The translations under genes and the position numbers were made by a program. Positions 28,996 to 39,674 of a stretch of 64,000 nucleotides of DNA are shown here, piece by piece. Where the stretch lies: positions 124,001-188,000 of the forward strand of contig NZ_JABAIH010000003.1 of NCBI RefSeq assembly GCF_012641395.1. The letters run 5' to 3'. Each line of letters opens with the position of its first letter. The stretch's first letter is position 1. This stretch comes from Rhizobium sp. P32RR-XVIII (GTDB lineage: Bacteria > Pseudomonadota > Alphaproteobacteria > Rhizobiales > Rhizobiaceae). The notes under the pieces are model-generated. The model ran no database searches. It had not been told where the DNA came from and saw nothing but the letters and a program-made list of their open reading frames with translations.

Positions 28996-29871
28996 ATGCG
29001 TGTCGTGACAGGGATTGCCGAGCTGCGGGAGCATATCGCGGCGATCAAGAATGAAGGCCGGACGCTCGGCTTCGTGCCGACGATGGGATTTCTTCATGCC
29101 GGCCATATGGAGCTGGTCGCACGCGCACGGAGCGAGAACGATGCCGTTATCGCCTCCATCTTCGTCAACCCGCTGCAATTCGGCCAGAACGAGGATCTCT
29201 CGCGTTATCCCCGGGACCTCGAGAGGGATAGCGCCATGCTTTCGGCTGCCGGCGTCGATCTTCTTTTTGCTCCTGATGTCGAGGAGATGTATCCGCGGCC
29301 GATGCAGACCGTGGTCGACGTGCCGGCGCTCGGCAGCGAACTGGAAGGCGCCGTCCGGCCCGGACATTTTGCCGGCGTGGCGACTGTGGTGACCAAACTT
29401 TTCAATATCGTTCAGCCGCATGCCGCCTATTTCGGCGAGAAGGACTACCAGCAGGTCGTGATCATCAAGCGGATGGTCGAGGATCTTGCCCAGCCGGTCC
29501 GCATCGTGGCCGTCGAGACGGTGCGCGAAGCGGACGGACTGGCGTTCTCATCGCGAAACAGCTACCTGAAGGCCGACGAGCGCGCCGCGGCGGTGATCGT
29601 TCCCCGTGCGCTCGATGAGGCCGAACGCCTTTACAGCAATGGCATGGACGATCCGCGTGCACTCGAAGCCGCGTTGAGGGAGTTCATTGCACGCGAACCC
29701 CTTGCTACCGCCGAAGTCGTCGCCGTTCGCGATCCGGAGACGCTGGAGCCGCTAACGACCTTGCGCGACCGGCCGGCGCTTGTCGCTCTCTTCGTTCGCA
29801 TTGGCGCCACCAAGCTTCTTGACAACAGGATCATCGGCCGTCAATTCGATGCCGCATCGAGGGCAGCCTAA
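28996..29871 (+). CDS. panC: Pantoate--beta-alanine ligase
   Basis: A 291-residue pantothenate synthetase that joins pantoate and beta-alanine using ATP, the last step to vitamin B5. It has [14 protein letters not shown] (HxGH nucleotide-binding motif, residues about 28-41), [19 protein letters not shown], and SSRNSYL, the KMSKS-like loop. GGGAGG lies nine bases before the ATG. Its stop overlaps the panB start (TAATG). In Rhizobium etli CFN42 panCB is carried on plasmid p42f, so this pair can mark a chromid. Confidence 0.97.
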   Translation: MRVVTGIAELREHIAAIKNEGRTLGFVPTMGFLHAGHMELVARARSENDAVIASIFVNPLQFGQNEDLSRYPRDLERDSAMLSAAGVDLLFAPDVEEMYPRPMQTVVDVPALGSELEGAVRPGHFAGVATVVTKLFNIVQPHAAYFGEKDYQQVVIIKRMVEDLAQPVRIVAVETVREADGLAFSSRNSYLKADERAAAVIVPRALDEAERLYSNGMDDPRALEAALREFIAREPLATAEVVAVRDPETLEPLTTLRDRPALVALFVRIGATKLLDNRIIGRQFDAASRAA

Positions 29872-30704
29872 TGAGCAAGGTCCTTAGTCAAAAGCGGCTC
29901 ACTCCGGTCCGAATTCAGTCGATGAAAGGCTCCGTGCCGATCGTCTGCCTGACGGCCTACACGACGCCCATGGCGCGAGCGCTCGACGCTCACTGCGATC
30001 TGCTGCTGGTCGGCGATTCCGTCGGCATGGTGCTCTACGGTCTGCCGAACACGATTCCCGTCACCCTCGACATGATGATCGCCCACGGCCAGGCGGTCAT
30101 GCGCGGCGTCACCCGCGCCTGCGTGATCGTCGATCTGCCCTTCGGCAGCTATCAGGAATCGAAGGAACAAGCCTTTCGAAGTGCGGTGCGGATCATGCAG
30201 GAAACCGGATGCGACGGGGTCAAGCTGGAGGGCGGCGAGGAAATGGTCGAGACCATCGCTTTCCTGACTGCGCGCGGCGTGCCGGTCTGCGGACATATCG
30301 GACTGATGCCGCAACAAGTGAACACCGCGGGCAGTTACCGCTCGCTCGGTCACTCCGAAAGCGAGACCGCAAAGATCAGGCGCGATGCCCGCGCCGTCGG
30401 CGGGTCCGGCGCCTTTGCCGTTGTCATCGAGGGAATGGTGGAGCCGCTGGCACGTGAAGTGACCGCCTCGATCCACGTCCCGACGATCGGTATCGGCGCC
30501 TCGGCGGCTTGCGACGGCCAAATATTGGTTGCAGACGATATGCTGGGCCTGTTCACGGATTTCACGCCCAAATTCGTCAAGCGTTACGCCGGGCTTGCGC
30601 AGACGATCGAGGACGCCGTGCAAGCTTACGCCGGCGATGTTCGAAGCCGCCGCTTCCCGGGGCGGGAACATACGGTCGACATCCGCGTCCCACCACCCGC
30701 TTGA
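29871..30704 (+). CDS. panB: 3-methyl-2-oxobutanoate hydroxymethyltransferase
   Basis: A 277-residue ketopantoate hydroxymethyltransferase, which makes ketopantoate from alpha-ketoisovalerate and methylene-tetrahydrofolate. Landmarks are [28 protein letters not shown] with the metal-binding Asp, [16 protein letters not shown] and [15 protein letters not shown]. It is translationally coupled to panC. No panE or panD gene is in view. Confidence 0.97.
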   Translation: MSKVLSQKRLTPVRIQSMKGSVPIVCLTAYTTPMARALDAHCDLLLVGDSVGMVLYGLPNTIPVTLDMMIAHGQAVMRGVTRACVIVDLPFGSYQESKEQAFRSAVRIMQETGCDGVKLEGGEEMVETIAFLTARGVPVCGHIGLMPQQVNTAGSYRSLGHSESETAKIRRDARAVGGSGAFAVVIEGMVEPLAREVTASIHVPTIGIGASAACDGQILVADDMLGLFTDFTPKFVKRYAGLAQTIEDAVQAYAGDVRSRRFPGREHTVDIRVPPPA

Positions 30705-30730
30705 CCTGAACGCTCCGCATGGCCGATCAC

Positions 30731-31717
30731 TTACCGGTTAGCGGGGCTGCGGCCGTAGAGCAGCAGCATGGCGATGATGATGACGCCGTAGATGATCTGC
30801 CGCCCCGCCTCGGGCATCTGCATGACCGAAAGGATCGATAGCAGCAACGTAATCAGGATCACACCTGCAACCGTCCCGAGATAGGAGCCTTTGCCGCCAA
30901 GGATGGAGGTACCGCCTAGCACGACCGCGGCGATCGAGGGCAGAAGGTAGGCATCGCCCATCGACTGCGCGGCCTTCGACGCATAGCCAGCAAGCAGCAC
31001 CCCGCCGAAGGCGCTGAGCCCACCCGAAGCGATGAAGGCGATCAGCACGATCCGCCGCGTGTTGATGCCGGAGAGATAGGCCGCGCGCTCCTGGTTGCCG
31101 ATGCCGTAGACGGAGCGGCCGAATGTCGTGCGGGTAAGGACGAAGACCGTAACGGCGCCGACGGCTGCCCAGATGATGACTGCATTGGGAATGCCGGGCA
31201 GAAGAAAGCCGGTTGCAAGATAACGCATGACGGCAGGCGCGGAATCCTGGGGCGAGAAGCCGCGGGTATAGACGACCATCAATCCTTGAGCGACGGCGTT
31301 GGTCGCCAGCGTGATGATCATCGAGGGGATGCGAAGGTATGCGACCCCGATCCCATTAACGAGCCCGATCGCCATGCCGCAAAGAATGCCGAAAGGAACG
31401 GCCAGAATCTCGCCCGCCGGACCATAGGCGGCCGCGGCGCAAGCCATCATTCCGCCGACGGCAACCGACCACGGAACGGACAGATCGATCTGGCCGAGCA
31501 GGATCACGATCATCATGCCGGTGGCGATGACGCCAAGGAAGGATGCGACTTTCAGCTGCTGCAGCAGGTACTCCGGAGACAGAAAGCTGGTGGAATAAAA
31601 ACTGCCGATGACGAGCAGCAGGACGATGCAGCCGAAGGCCGTGGCGATGGCCGGATCCAGCCGGTGCGTGAATTTGTGGGGCTGCCTCACGGGATGTTCT
31701 CGTGTCACGTTACTCAT
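30731..31717 (-). CDS. ABC importer permease, RbsC type
   Basis: A 328-residue permease of the ribose/xylose (BPD_transp_2) class with eight or more hydrophobic segments. It carries GQIDLSVPWSVAVGGMMA, the coupling-loop GIGNQERAAYLSGINTRRI, and VVLGGTSILGGKGSYLGT. The start at 31717 gives MSNVTREHP and overlaps the upstream permease's stop (ATGA). Last gene of a four-gene sugar importer operon. Confidence 0.92.
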   Translation of the reverse strand: MSNVTREHPVRQPHKFTHRLDPAIATAFGCIVLLLVIGSFYSTSFLSPEYLLQQLKVASFLGVIATGMMIVILLGQIDLSVPWSVAVGGMMACAAAAYGPAGEILAVPFGILCGMAIGLVNGIGVAYLRIPSMIITLATNAVAQGLMVVYTRGFSPQDSAPAVMRYLATGFLLPGIPNAVIIWAAVGAVTVFVLTRTTFGRSVYGIGNQERAAYLSGINTRRIVLIAFIASGGLSAFGGVLLAGYASKAAQSMGDAYLLPSIAAVVLGGTSILGGKGSYLGTVAGVILITLLLSILSVMQMPEAGRQIIYGVIIIAMLLLYGRSPANR

Positions 31718-32694
31718 CCGAACCACTCCAGACGGTTGCGGACGCGGAACAATCCGAACGCCCCGAGGCTGACGGCGACGAGCAGCACGACACCCTGGAA
31801 CAATGGCTGCCACAACGGGTCGAAGTCGAAGACGAAGAGCAAGTCGCCGATGGTTCGAAAGGCCAGCGCTCCGAAGATTGCGCCGATCGCGCTGCCCTTG
31901 CCGCCGAACAAGGAGACGCCCCCGAGCACCACCGAGGCGATCGAGAAAAGGGTGTAGGCATTGCCGCTCGCCAGTGCGGCCTCTCCGGTAAACGTGAAGA
32001 ATGTGAGGAACAGTCCGCCGATCGATGCAAGAAGCCCGGCCAGCGCATAGGCTGTAAACTTCGCACGGCGGATCGGCAGGCCGGACATATAGGCCGCGAT
32101 CTCCGAGGAGCCGGACGCGTAGGCAGCCCGCCCGATGACCGAGCGGCTGAACGGCACCCAGATGACGAGAACGACGCCAATGAGAACAACCAGGCTGGCG
32201 GGCACGAGACCGAACACCTTGCCGGTCATCAAATCCGCCAGTTCCTCGTTGACCGACCCGCCCGGAAAGGGCCGCAGCAGCAGGGCGATCCCGAAGTATA
32301 TCGCGCCGGTCGCAATCGTTGCGACGATCGGCTGCAATCGTCCGTAGATGACGATCAGACCGTTCAGCGCCCCGCAGGCAAGACCGGCAGCCAGCACGGC
32401 GATCACGCCGAACGCCGTCTCGAGGGGTGTGCCAAGAACAATCCAGGATGCCAGCGCATTGGTGAGGATGAAGATCATGCCGACGGAAAGATCGATGCCT
32501 GCCGTGATCACCACCAGCGTCTGCGCCATTGCCACGAAGGCGAGCAGCACGCCCTTGTTGGCGGCGGTCTGCACGACATTGGCCGTCAGTCCTGCGGGAT
32601 GATTGGAGACATAGATGGTGAACATGACGAGGAAAATGCCGGCGGCCATGAGCGTGCCGCGATGCTCCTTCAAGCGATAATGCCAGTCGTTCAT
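31714..32694 (-). CDS. ABC importer permease, RbsC type
   Basis: A 326-residue permease with TAGIDLSVGMIFILTNA, ASGSSEIAAYMSGLPIRRAKF and VVLGGVSLFGGKGSAIGA, the same landmarks as its partner. Its ATG at 32694 overlaps the stop of the ATPase gene, so the whole operon is translationally coupled. Two distinct permeases imply a heterodimeric channel. Confidence 0.92.
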   Translation of the reverse strand: MNDWHYRLKEHRGTLMAAGIFLVMFTIYVSNHPAGLTANVVQTAANKGVLLAFVAMAQTLVVITAGIDLSVGMIFILTNALASWIVLGTPLETAFGVIAVLAAGLACGALNGLIVIYGRLQPIVATIATGAIYFGIALLLRPFPGGSVNEELADLMTGKVFGLVPASLVVLIGVVLVIWVPFSRSVIGRAAYASGSSEIAAYMSGLPIRRAKFTAYALAGLLASIGGLFLTFFTFTGEAALASGNAYTLFSIASVVLGGVSLFGGKGSAIGAIFGALAFRTIGDLLFVFDFDPLWQPLFQGVVLLVAVSLGAFGLFRVRNRLEWFG

Positions 32695-34241
32695 GCGGCG
32701 CCCCCTATATGCTCGCCGTTGACATTGAGAGCGCTGGCGACCAACGCATGCTGCGTGATGCTGCCGTCCTTCAGTTCGCGCACGATGCTGCCGTTGTAGA
32801 AGACGAGCACGCGATCGCAGCAGCCGATCAGTTCGTCGTAATCCGTCGAGTAGAACAGGATTGCCGCCCCCGCCTCGGCGAGGTGTCGCAGCAATTGATA
32901 GAGTTCCTGCTTGGTGCCGACGTCGATGCCACGTGTCGGATCGTTGAGTAGAATGATCCGCGGCGTGCGCATCAGCCACTTGGCGATGACGACCTTCTGC
33001 TGGTTGCCGCCAGAGAGCGCGCCGACGGGGATGTCGAGACCCGCCGTCTTGATGCCCAGCAATTGCACCATCTCTTCGATCAGCCGCTCTTCCTTTTCCC
33101 GCTCGATGACGCCATTCCGGGATACCCGGTCCAGCACGGCGAAGGACAGATTTTCGCGCACCGTCATCGGCAACATCAGACCCTCTGTCTTGCGGTCCTC
33201 CGGAATGAGCGCCATGCCGATGTGCCTTGACCTTGCCGCGGATGGGCTGGCAAGCGCTGCGGCCTTGCCGTCGATGAGGACGGAGCCGGTGGTGCCGCGC
33301 AGTACGCCGAAGAGCGCCAGCAGCAGGTCACGCTGGCCCTGGCCGTCCAGCCCGCCAAGGCCCACCACCTCGCCCTTTCCGACGGTAAGGGAGATGTCGC
33401 GCAGGCTGCCTGCCCAGCAAAGCCCGCGGCATTCGAGAGCCGGAGTGGATTTGTCGGCCGCTCGCTTCGGCTTTGGCGGAAAGGCACTGCAATATTCCCG
33501 GCCGATCATCATTTCGACGATCTCGCTGTCACTGCGCGCACCGGCCGGGAAACTCATCACATTGCGGCCGTTCCGCAAGACTGTGCATTGATCCGCCAAT
33601 TCGGCGATCTCCTGCATTCGGTGGGAAATATAAAGCAGCGCAAGACCCTCCGACCTCAGCCGCCTCAAGACCGAAAAGACCTTGGCCACATCCGCTGCCG
33701 TCAGCGCCGACGTTCCCTCATCGAGAATGAGTATGCGCGGTTTCCAGGCGAGCGCCTTGGCGATCTCGACCAGCTGCCGGCGCGAAAGCGGAAGATCCTT
33801 GACCAGCGCACGCGGATGAATGTCCTCGGCGCCCGCCCGGGCCAAGGCTTGCTCGGCGACGGCGCGCTGCGCTTTGCGATCGATCAGTCCGAAGCGGCGC
33901 GGTGGCGCGGCGATGCAGATATTATCGGCGACGCTCAGGTCCGGAATGAGCGAGAGTTCCTGGAATACGCAGGTGACGCCGGCAGCAGAGGCCTCTGCCG
34001 GGGACTTGAAGCTGACGGGCCGGCCGTCCAGCAGCATACGGCCTTCATCGGGTGCGACCACGCCCGCTATGATCTTGATGAGTGTCGATTTGCCGGCGCC
34101 GTTCTCACCAAGAATGGCGTGGATGCGTCCGGCTTCCACGGTAAGTTCGGCGTTCTCCAGCGCGTGAACGCCGCCGTAGCGTTTCGAAACGCCGCTCATC
34201 TGCAAGAGCGGGATCGCCGCCGGAATTTCTGATGCCGTCAT
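32691..34241 (-). CDS. Sugar ABC importer ATP-binding protein, RbsA type (two ATPase domains)
   Basis: A 516-residue tandem ATPase. The N-terminal domain has Walker A GENGAGKST, signature LSRRQLVEIAKAL and Walker B ILILDEGTSAL. The C-terminal domain has GLGGLDGQGQRDLL in the Walker A position, lacking the Lys as is usual for RbsA-type second domains, then LSGGNQQKVVIAKWL. GAGG lies six bases before the ATG. It powers the two RbsC-type permeases that follow. Confidence 0.93.
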   Translation of the reverse strand: MTASEIPAAIPLLQMSGVSKRYGGVHALENAELTVEAGRIHAILGENGAGKSTLIKIIAGVVAPDEGRMLLDGRPVSFKSPAEASAAGVTCVFQELSLIPDLSVADNICIAAPPRRFGLIDRKAQRAVAEQALARAGAEDIHPRALVKDLPLSRRQLVEIAKALAWKPRILILDEGTSALTAADVAKVFSVLRRLRSEGLALLYISHRMQEIAELADQCTVLRNGRNVMSFPAGARSDSEIVEMMIGREYCSAFPPKPKRAADKSTPALECRGLCWAGSLRDISLTVGKGEVVGLGGLDGQGQRDLLLALFGVLRGTTGSVLIDGKAAALASPSAARSRHIGMALIPEDRKTEGLMLPMTVRENLSFAVLDRVSRNGVIEREKEERLIEEMVQLLGIKTAGLDIPVGALSGGNQQKVVIAKWLMRTPRIILLNDPTRGIDVGTKQELYQLLRHLAEAGAAILFYSTDYDELIGCCDRVLVFYNGSIVRELKDGSITQHALVASALNVNGEHIGGAA

Positions 34242-34263
34242 GATTGCCTCGGGGCGTCTTTAT

Positions 34264-34291
34264 GCGTGCCGCGGGAAATGCCGCGACACGC
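34264..34291 (-). terminator. GC-rich intercistronic hairpin after binding-protein gene
   Basis: Arms of 11 bases (GCGTGCCGCGG against CCGCGACACGC) pair with one mismatch that is a wobble on the transcribed strand, with a six-base loop. It lies 30 bases after the binding-protein stop codon and before the ATPase gene. Confidence 0.7.
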
Positions 34292-34320
34292 CCTTTAAGC
34301 GATCCGGTTGCACCCCCGGC

Positions 34321-35445
34321 CTACTGGTTTTCCTTCGACTGCCCCATGATTTCCTGAGCGGTGAAATTGATCCCGCAAGTTGGGAAGGCATTGCCGACGA
34401 AGAAATTGTCGGACTGGTCGGGATAGAAATCCTGTCCTTCCTTGAAGTTGGGGTCCTCGACAATCGCCAGCGGCAGCTTGACCGATTGCGGCACGACCTC
34501 TCCTTCAAGCGCAGCAATGGCCGTCTTGATGGCGACCGCGACCTGGGCGGGTCCGGTGCCTGCCGACGAGCATTTCAACCCCTCGCCTGCAAACTTGGCG
34601 CAGAACTTCCGGAAGCCATTCTCCGTCTCCCCGCCGAAAGGCACGAAGGGATGCTTCGCATCAATCATCGCCTGCACGACGCCGGTATCGCCGCCCTGCG
34701 CGGTGATGCCGTCGAATTTCTTATGCACGGCGATAGCATCGGCGGTCGCCTTCTGTGCGGTCGGATCGTCCCATTTGCCGAGCACTTCCACGACATCCCA
34801 TTTCTTGCCAGTCGCGGCGAAGGTCTCATGGATGCCGTTGTGGCGGTCGGTATCGACCGACGTCCCGGCAACACCGCGCACCTCGAGAATCTTGCCGCCG
34901 TCCGGCAGGTGTTTCGCCAGCCAGTCCGCCCACAATACGCCAAGACCCTTCTGGTCGACGTTGACGTTGATCGCGTCTTGGGTGTCGAGGATGTTATCGA
35001 AGGCGACCAGGACCACGCCGGCCTCTTTGGCCCGCTTGATAACGGGGCCGAAGGCTGTCGGGTTCTGCGCATTGACGACGATGGCGTCATAGCCTGAATC
35101 GATGAAGTTGTTGATTGCCGATATCTGCGCGGGCACGTCCTCGCCGGTCGAAACGACCTTGAACTCCTTGAGTTTGGCCGCGACATCCGGCTGAGCGGCA
35201 TAGGCTTTCGCGGTCTGGATCATCTGAATGCGCCAGGTGTTGGCGATGTAGCCGTTTGCGAGCGCTATCCGATACGGACCTTCCTTCTTCGGAAACTTGA
35301 AGAACTTGGTATCCGCCGCCCACGGCACGAAGCAGCCGGCGTCGGCCGCAGGCCCTTTGACGATTTCGGGCTCGGCGAGAACCGTGGAGTGGGAAAGGGT
35401 GAACGCCGCAGCGGCGAGGATGCCGCCGATGAATGTCCTGTACAT
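34321..35445 (-). CDS. Sugar ABC importer substrate-binding protein, RbsB-like
   Basis: A 374-residue periplasmic-binding-protein-like protein (Peripla_BP_4 class). The start at 35445 follows GGGAGG and gives the signal peptide MYRTFIGGILAAAAFTLSHSTVLA. The mature protein has PYRIALANGYIANTWRIQMIQTA, INNFIDSGYDAIVVNAQNP and a late FVPFGGETENGFRKF. First gene of the operon. A LacI-type palindrome about 170 bp upstream suggests repression by a LacI-family protein not present in the window. Confidence 0.92.
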   Translation of the reverse strand: MYRTFIGGILAAAAFTLSHSTVLAEPEIVKGPAADAGCFVPWAADTKFFKFPKKEGPYRIALANGYIANTWRIQMIQTAKAYAAQPDVAAKLKEFKVVSTGEDVPAQISAINNFIDSGYDAIVVNAQNPTAFGPVIKRAKEAGVVLVAFDNILDTQDAINVNVDQKGLGVLWADWLAKHLPDGGKILEVRGVAGTSVDTDRHNGIHETFAATGKKWDVVEVLGKWDDPTAQKATADAIAVHKKFDGITAQGGDTGVVQAMIDAKHPFVPFGGETENGFRKFCAKFAGEGLKCSSAGTGPAQVAVAIKTAIAALEGEVVPQSVKLPLAIVEDPNFKEGQDFYPDQSDNFFVGNAFPTCGINFTAQEIMGQSKENQ

Positions 35446-35615
35446 CGAAATCCTCCCATTTGTTGCCACTTTTGGACGGGCATCGAATGGGTGCCGGCAT
35501 ACGTCGACTTTCCGCTGCAGATCCTCCAATCTGCAGCGGCTGCCGGTCCGGCAAGGCATGTCGATACGCTATCCAGTTGACGTCAGACGGGCTCCCCCCG
35601 GCGTCACGCGAGCGA

Positions 35616-35629
35616 TGGTAGCGCTACCA
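35616..35629. promoter_or_regulatory. LacI-family-type operator
   Basis: TGGTAGCGCTACCA, a perfect 14-bp palindrome with the central GCGC/CG step typical of LacI/GalR operators. It lies 171 bp upstream of the RbsB-like binding-protein gene. No LacI-family regulator gene is found nearby. Confidence 0.7.
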
Positions 35630-35639
35630 ACCTGCATTG

Positions 35640-35666
35640 TAAAGCAGCATGCAAGGTCATGCTTTA
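35640..35666. promoter_or_regulatory. Second inverted repeat near the sugar operon promoter
   Basis: TAAAGCA and TGCTTTA, perfect seven-base arms 13 bases apart, in an AT-rich patch next to the LacI-type palindrome. It could be a further regulator site or part of the promoter. Confidence 0.35.
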
Positions 35667-35743
35667 TTAGGATTTTTTCATTCACCCGGATGGTACTTCT
35701 GCGACTCTTTCACTCGAAGCGGAGTTACGCCTCTCATCTTGAC

Positions 35744-36328
35744 TCACGTCGCAGGGATGCCGGCGCTGGGCGTCTGGCCGGTAACAGCGGAGGGCGCGCT
35801 CGCCGCCGTCGCAGCAGCCGCCGATCCAGCTAGAGCCTCCTGAAGCCTTCGTTCCTGATCCGGCGAGAGAGACGAGCGCAGAACACGCGCGTTTTCTCCT
35901 GCGAAATCTGCCAGAACCTTGTCCGGCTGGGCCTTCCGGACGAGCAGGAAGAGCGCCGAGCTGTTGTTCGGGATCGTGTCCGCCAGCTTCTTTATGAGAC
36001 CGTCATCGATGCCGTAATCGGTAAGCGATCCCGCCAGTGCGCCCGAGCCAGCACCGATCGCTCCACCAAGGACAAGACCGGCGAGCGGATTGAGGAAAAG
36101 AAGGCCGACGAGGCTTCCCCACACGGCGCCGGAAAGCCCTCCGCTGGCGGCGCCGGCTGCCGGCAGATTCATGCTCTGCTTGAGGCGTACCTTTCCGCCG
36201 CTGTCGCGCACGGCGACAACAGCGTCTTCCAGGTCGATCAGGTACTCCTTCTCGAGCTGAGACAGCTTGTTGAGAATGGCATCGGCCTTATTGGGGTCGT
36301 CGAAGCCAAGGACGATAAGTTCGGACAT
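35744..36328 (-). CDS. DUF1269 membrane-associated protein
   Basis: A 194-residue protein. The N-terminal domain (MSELIVLGFDDPNKADAILNKLSQLEKE) and the glycine-rich membrane segment AVWGSLVGLLFLNPLAGLVLGGAIGAGSGALAGSL match DUF1269 proteins. The C-terminal tail is Ala/Ser/Pro-rich. GGGAGAGG precedes the ATG. The role is unknown; it stands alone downstream of dctBD. Confidence 0.85.
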   Translation of the reverse strand: MSELIVLGFDDPNKADAILNKLSQLEKEYLIDLEDAVVAVRDSGGKVRLKQSMNLPAAGAASGGLSGAVWGSLVGLLFLNPLAGLVLGGAIGAGSGALAGSLTDYGIDDGLIKKLADTIPNNSSALFLLVRKAQPDKVLADFAGENARVLRSSLSPDQERRLQEALAGSAAAATAASAPSAVTGQTPSAGIPAT

Positions 36329-36438
36329 GAGACCTCTCCCGTGGTTGTGACAGGCTTGATCTAGGACGCATGTCGGCGAATTCCACCGGGGCAGGAGGTT
36401 CCGCGAAGACGAGCTTTGATTGCGCAGGCGTTTTCAGT

Positions 36439-37806
36439 TCAAAACGGCTCTGCCTTGGACGCTGCGAATTGACTGCGGACAATGCCGTGGCGCTGCAGCT
36501 TGTCGTAGAAGGTCTTACGCGGGATGCCGAGCTCCGCGATCGTACGGCGAACGTCGCCGTCATTGGCATCGAGCGCCTCGCGGATGATCTTGGCCTCATG
36601 ACGCTCCAACCGTTCGGGCAAGGTCAGCGCTCCGTCTTCTTCCGGCGCCGAAGCCGGCGTGCCGACGGGAGCCTGCTCGACGCCGAGGACGAAGCGTTCT
36701 GCGAAATGCGAAAGTTCGCGGACGTTGCCTGGCCAGCTGTGTTCCTGCAGATGACGGTGAACGGCCGCTGAAACCGGCGGAGCCTCCCGTTTGAAACGCG
36801 CCGCGGCGCGCTCGGCAAAATGGCCGAAGAGGAGCGGAATGTCGTCCCGGCGTTCCCGGAGCGGCGGTATGGAGATCGTGACGACATTGAGCCGGTAATA
36901 GAGGTCCTCGCGGAAATCGCCGCGCTGCGCCGGATCGCTGAGATCCACCTTGGCGGCGGCAACGACCCGCAGGTCGACCGGCCGAACCTCGTTGGTACCG
37001 AGCGGCGTTACTTCCCGCATCTCAAGGACGCGCAGCATCTGCACCTGGGTCGATGGCGGCATGCTTTCGATTTCGTCGAGAAAGAGCGTACCGCCGCTGG
37101 CGTGTTCGATCCGCCCAATGCGCTTCTTCTGGGCGCCGGTGAAGGCGCCGGGTTCATGGCCGAAAAGTTCGCTTTCGATCACGGTCTCGGGCAAGGCCCC
37201 ACAGTTGAGCGCAACGAAGTTTCCCGAAGCTCTGCGGCTCCAGCTATGCAGCAGGCTTGCGACGACTTCCTTGCCGCTGCCGGTCTCGCCCGTCAACAAA
37301 ACGTCGATGTCGGTATCGGCAATTTGTCTTAGCGTGCGGCGCAATCGCTCCATGGTGGGTGTCTGGCCGATTAGCGGCAGATCATCGCGAGCCTGATCGG
37401 CGGCCCGCCGCAAGGCGCGGTTCTCCAGAACCAGGCGACGCTTTTCCACCGCGCGTCTGACGGCTTGGACCAGCCTGTCGGCGGCGAAGGGCTTCGTGAT
37501 GAAATCATAGGCCCCGTCCTGGATGGCCTTGACGGCCATGGGTATGTCGCCATGGCCGGTGATCAGGATGACCGGCAGGTCGGCATCCTGTTTCCGCACG
37601 CGATCGAAGAGTTGCAGCCCGTCGATCTGCGGCATGCGGATGTCTGAAACGATGGCGCCTGCGAAGTCCGGATCCAGTGCTGCGAGCGCCTGGCCGGCGA
37701 CCGGGAAGGCCGAAACATTGAAACCGGCAAGCTCCAGTGTCTGTTTGGTTGCCCGAAGAAGGTCCTTGTCGTCATCTATGAGAAAGATCGGTGACGCATC
37801 GCTCAT
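36439..37806 (-). CDS. dctD: C4-dicarboxylate sigma-54 response regulator DctD
   Basis: A 455-residue NtrC-class activator. The receiver domain has Asp11-Asp13 and the phosphorylation site Asp55 (VSDIRMP). The AAA+ domain has Walker A GETGSGKE, the sigma-54-contacting GAFTGA loop in [13 protein letters not shown], and Walker [14 protein letters not shown]. The C-terminal Fis-type helix-turn-helix is [25 protein letters not shown]. The ATG at 37806 overlaps the dctB stop (ATGA). It activates the sigma-54 promoter of dctA when phosphorylated by DctB. Confidence 0.95.
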   Translation of the reverse strand: MSDASPIFLIDDDKDLLRATKQTLELAGFNVSAFPVAGQALAALDPDFAGAIVSDIRMPQIDGLQLFDRVRKQDADLPVILITGHGDIPMAVKAIQDGAYDFITKPFAADRLVQAVRRAVEKRRLVLENRALRRAADQARDDLPLIGQTPTMERLRRTLRQIADTDIDVLLTGETGSGKEVVASLLHSWSRRASGNFVALNCGALPETVIESELFGHEPGAFTGAQKKRIGRIEHASGGTLFLDEIESMPPSTQVQMLRVLEMREVTPLGTNEVRPVDLRVVAAAKVDLSDPAQRGDFREDLYYRLNVVTISIPPLRERRDDIPLLFGHFAERAAARFKREAPPVSAAVHRHLQEHSWPGNVRELSHFAERFVLGVEQAPVGTPASAPEEDGALTLPERLERHEAKIIREALDANDGDVRRTIAELGIPRKTFYDKLQRHGIVRSQFAASKAEPF

Positions 37807-39665
37807 GTCTTTGCCTTCAGAAGGTAGACGGTGAAACATGTGCCCCGGTCGCTGCTCGAGACTTCGATGCGGCCGCCATAGTCCGCAACGATGTCCTTTG
37901 AAATAACGAGGCCGAGGCCGAGCCCCTGTTCCTTGGAGGTATGGAAGGGCGTGAAAAGCGAATCCAGAATAGCTGGCGGAATGCCCGGTCCGTTGTCGGA
38001 GATGGCGATTGCAGCCTCATCCGACGTCTCCGTAACGGTGATCTCCACCCTCGCGTCGCTGCGGTCACCGAGAGCCTCAAGCGCGTTCTGCAGGAGATTG
38101 ATCAGGATTTGCTCCAGCCGGATGCGATTGCCCATGACGAACAGCCCCGGCGGTGGCAGTTGGGCATCGAGCGCATTCAGCTGCCCGGAAAATCGGCTTC
38201 TCAGCAGGACAATGGCGCCTTCAATGACGCCGCGCAGGTCGACCGGCTCGGGGGCGACCCTTCCTTTGCGGGCAAATGCCTTCAGTTCCTCGGTGATTGT
38301 TCCGATTCTCTCGGTGAGGGCAGCAATCGCCCCGAGATTTTCCTCGACCGGGTCTGTCTGCTTTCGTTCGAGGAAAACGCGGGCATTGTCGGCATAGGCA
38401 CGGATGGTGGCAACCGGCTGGTTGATCTCGTGCGCGACGCCGGCTGCCACCTGTCCGAGGATGGCAAGCCGGTTTGCCTGCACGAGCTCCTGCTGTACGA
38501 CTTGCAGCTTGGCCTCGGTATCCCGGTGATCCGAGATTTCCGCCTGCAAGCGATCCCGGGCGCGGCTCAGATCCTCCGTTCGCTCGACCACGCGACGTTC
38601 CAACTCCTCCCGCATCGCCTGCTCGGTCGCAATCCGCATGACGGAGACCTGGCGCCGTCTCAGCAGGAACGCGGCGATCGCAAGAACGGGCAGAAGAAAT
38701 GCCAATGCGGTCAGCCGCGCGGTCTGCACCGCGGAGGCAACCGGGGTTTCGATCGGTACCAGATACTCCAATTGCCATGGCGTTGTCGGAACCGCGGCGA
38801 GAAGACGGAGATATTTGGCCTCTCCACTGCCCGGCAGAACGGCAGAAACGATCGAGGCGCCGGGATTAAGAATGGCCGGGTTCTTGATGGGGAGCGGCGC
38901 CAGTGGCGCATCGCCGAATTGAAGACTGCTGCGAATGGATGCCAGATCTTGTTGCGGTATCGCTCCGGACGTCATGAAGCGCCAGGAAGGGATACTCGTG
39001 ATCAGAACCACCCCATGGTTGTCCGTCACGTAGACGGGCCGGCTTGCGCTCTGCCAGTCGGTTTCCAGCCGATCGAACTCCATCTTGACAACGACGACAC
39101 CGAGGGGAGCAACCGCGCTGCCGACGCGGCGGGAGATGAAGAGACCCGGACGCTTGCTGACGCTGCCCAAGGCGAATTGCTCCGCCGTTCCCTGCTCCAT
39201 AGCGCGACGGAAATAGTCACGGAAGTTGTAGTCATTGCCGACGAAACTCAGAGGTTCGCGCCAATTGCTCGCCGAGACGGCTATTCCGTCCGGGCGAACG
39301 ACATAGAGCACCGCAGCTTGCGTGCCGGTGACGAGCCGCTCAAGCTTGCGGTTCAGGATCTCGATTGCCTGGCTGTTTGCGGATGACAGCGCGTCGAGAA
39401 CCTGCTGGTCCTCCGAGAGGAGAAGCGGCAGGGCGCGGGGACGCTCCAGCACGGCAGTCAGCAATGCGACCTTGAGATTGGCGTCGGTGCGGCCCTGGCT
39501 TTCGAGCGCTTCGATGGCGGATCGACGGCCATAGAATTCGGCACCCGCAAGCGCCGCCGCAATTATGACTATTGCCACCACAAAGAACAGGAACCAGGTG
39601 CGCCGCACCCGGCGAATGAGGTCTTGCGGCGCTGCATAGCCTGGCATTGTCGGTCGCTGAAGCAT
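37803..39665 (-). CDS. dctB: C4-dicarboxylate sensor histidine kinase DctB
   Basis: A 620-residue sensor. Residues about 18-40 are a membrane helix ([22 protein letters not shown]). The periplasmic part is a double-PAS domain including [17 protein letters not shown], which binds dicarboxylates in the family. A second membrane helix precedes a coiled coil and the H-box [20 protein letters not shown], then N-, G1- and G2-box ATPase motifs. The start at 39665 is preferred; an ATG at 39692 lies inside a DctD-like site and has no ribosome site. It is divergent from dctA. Confidence 0.95.
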   Translation of the reverse strand: MLQRPTMPGYAAPQDLIRRVRRTWFLFFVVAIVIIAAALAGAEFYGRRSAIEALESQGRTDANLKVALLTAVLERPRALPLLLSEDQQVLDALSSANSQAIEILNRKLERLVTGTQAAVLYVVRPDGIAVSASNWREPLSFVGNDYNFRDYFRRAMEQGTAEQFALGSVSKRPGLFISRRVGSAVAPLGVVVVKMEFDRLETDWQSASRPVYVTDNHGVVLITSIPSWRFMTSGAIPQQDLASIRSSLQFGDAPLAPLPIKNPAILNPGASIVSAVLPGSGEAKYLRLLAAVPTTPWQLEYLVPIETPVASAVQTARLTALAFLLPVLAIAAFLLRRRQVSVMRIATEQAMREELERRVVERTEDLSRARDRLQAEISDHRDTEAKLQVVQQELVQANRLAILGQVAAGVAHEINQPVATIRAYADNARVFLERKQTDPVEENLGAIAALTERIGTITEELKAFARKGRVAPEPVDLRGVIEGAIVLLRSRFSGQLNALDAQLPPPGLFVMGNRIRLEQILINLLQNALEALGDRSDARVEITVTETSDEAAIAISDNGPGIPPAILDSLFTPFHTSKEQGLGLGLVISKDIVADYGGRIEVSSSDRGTCFTVYLLKAKT

Positions 39666-39674
39666 GAAGAGTCC

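Noticed and set aside
37941..39386. 481-codon open frame on the plus strand
   Set aside because: Antisense to dctB; no recognisable motifs.
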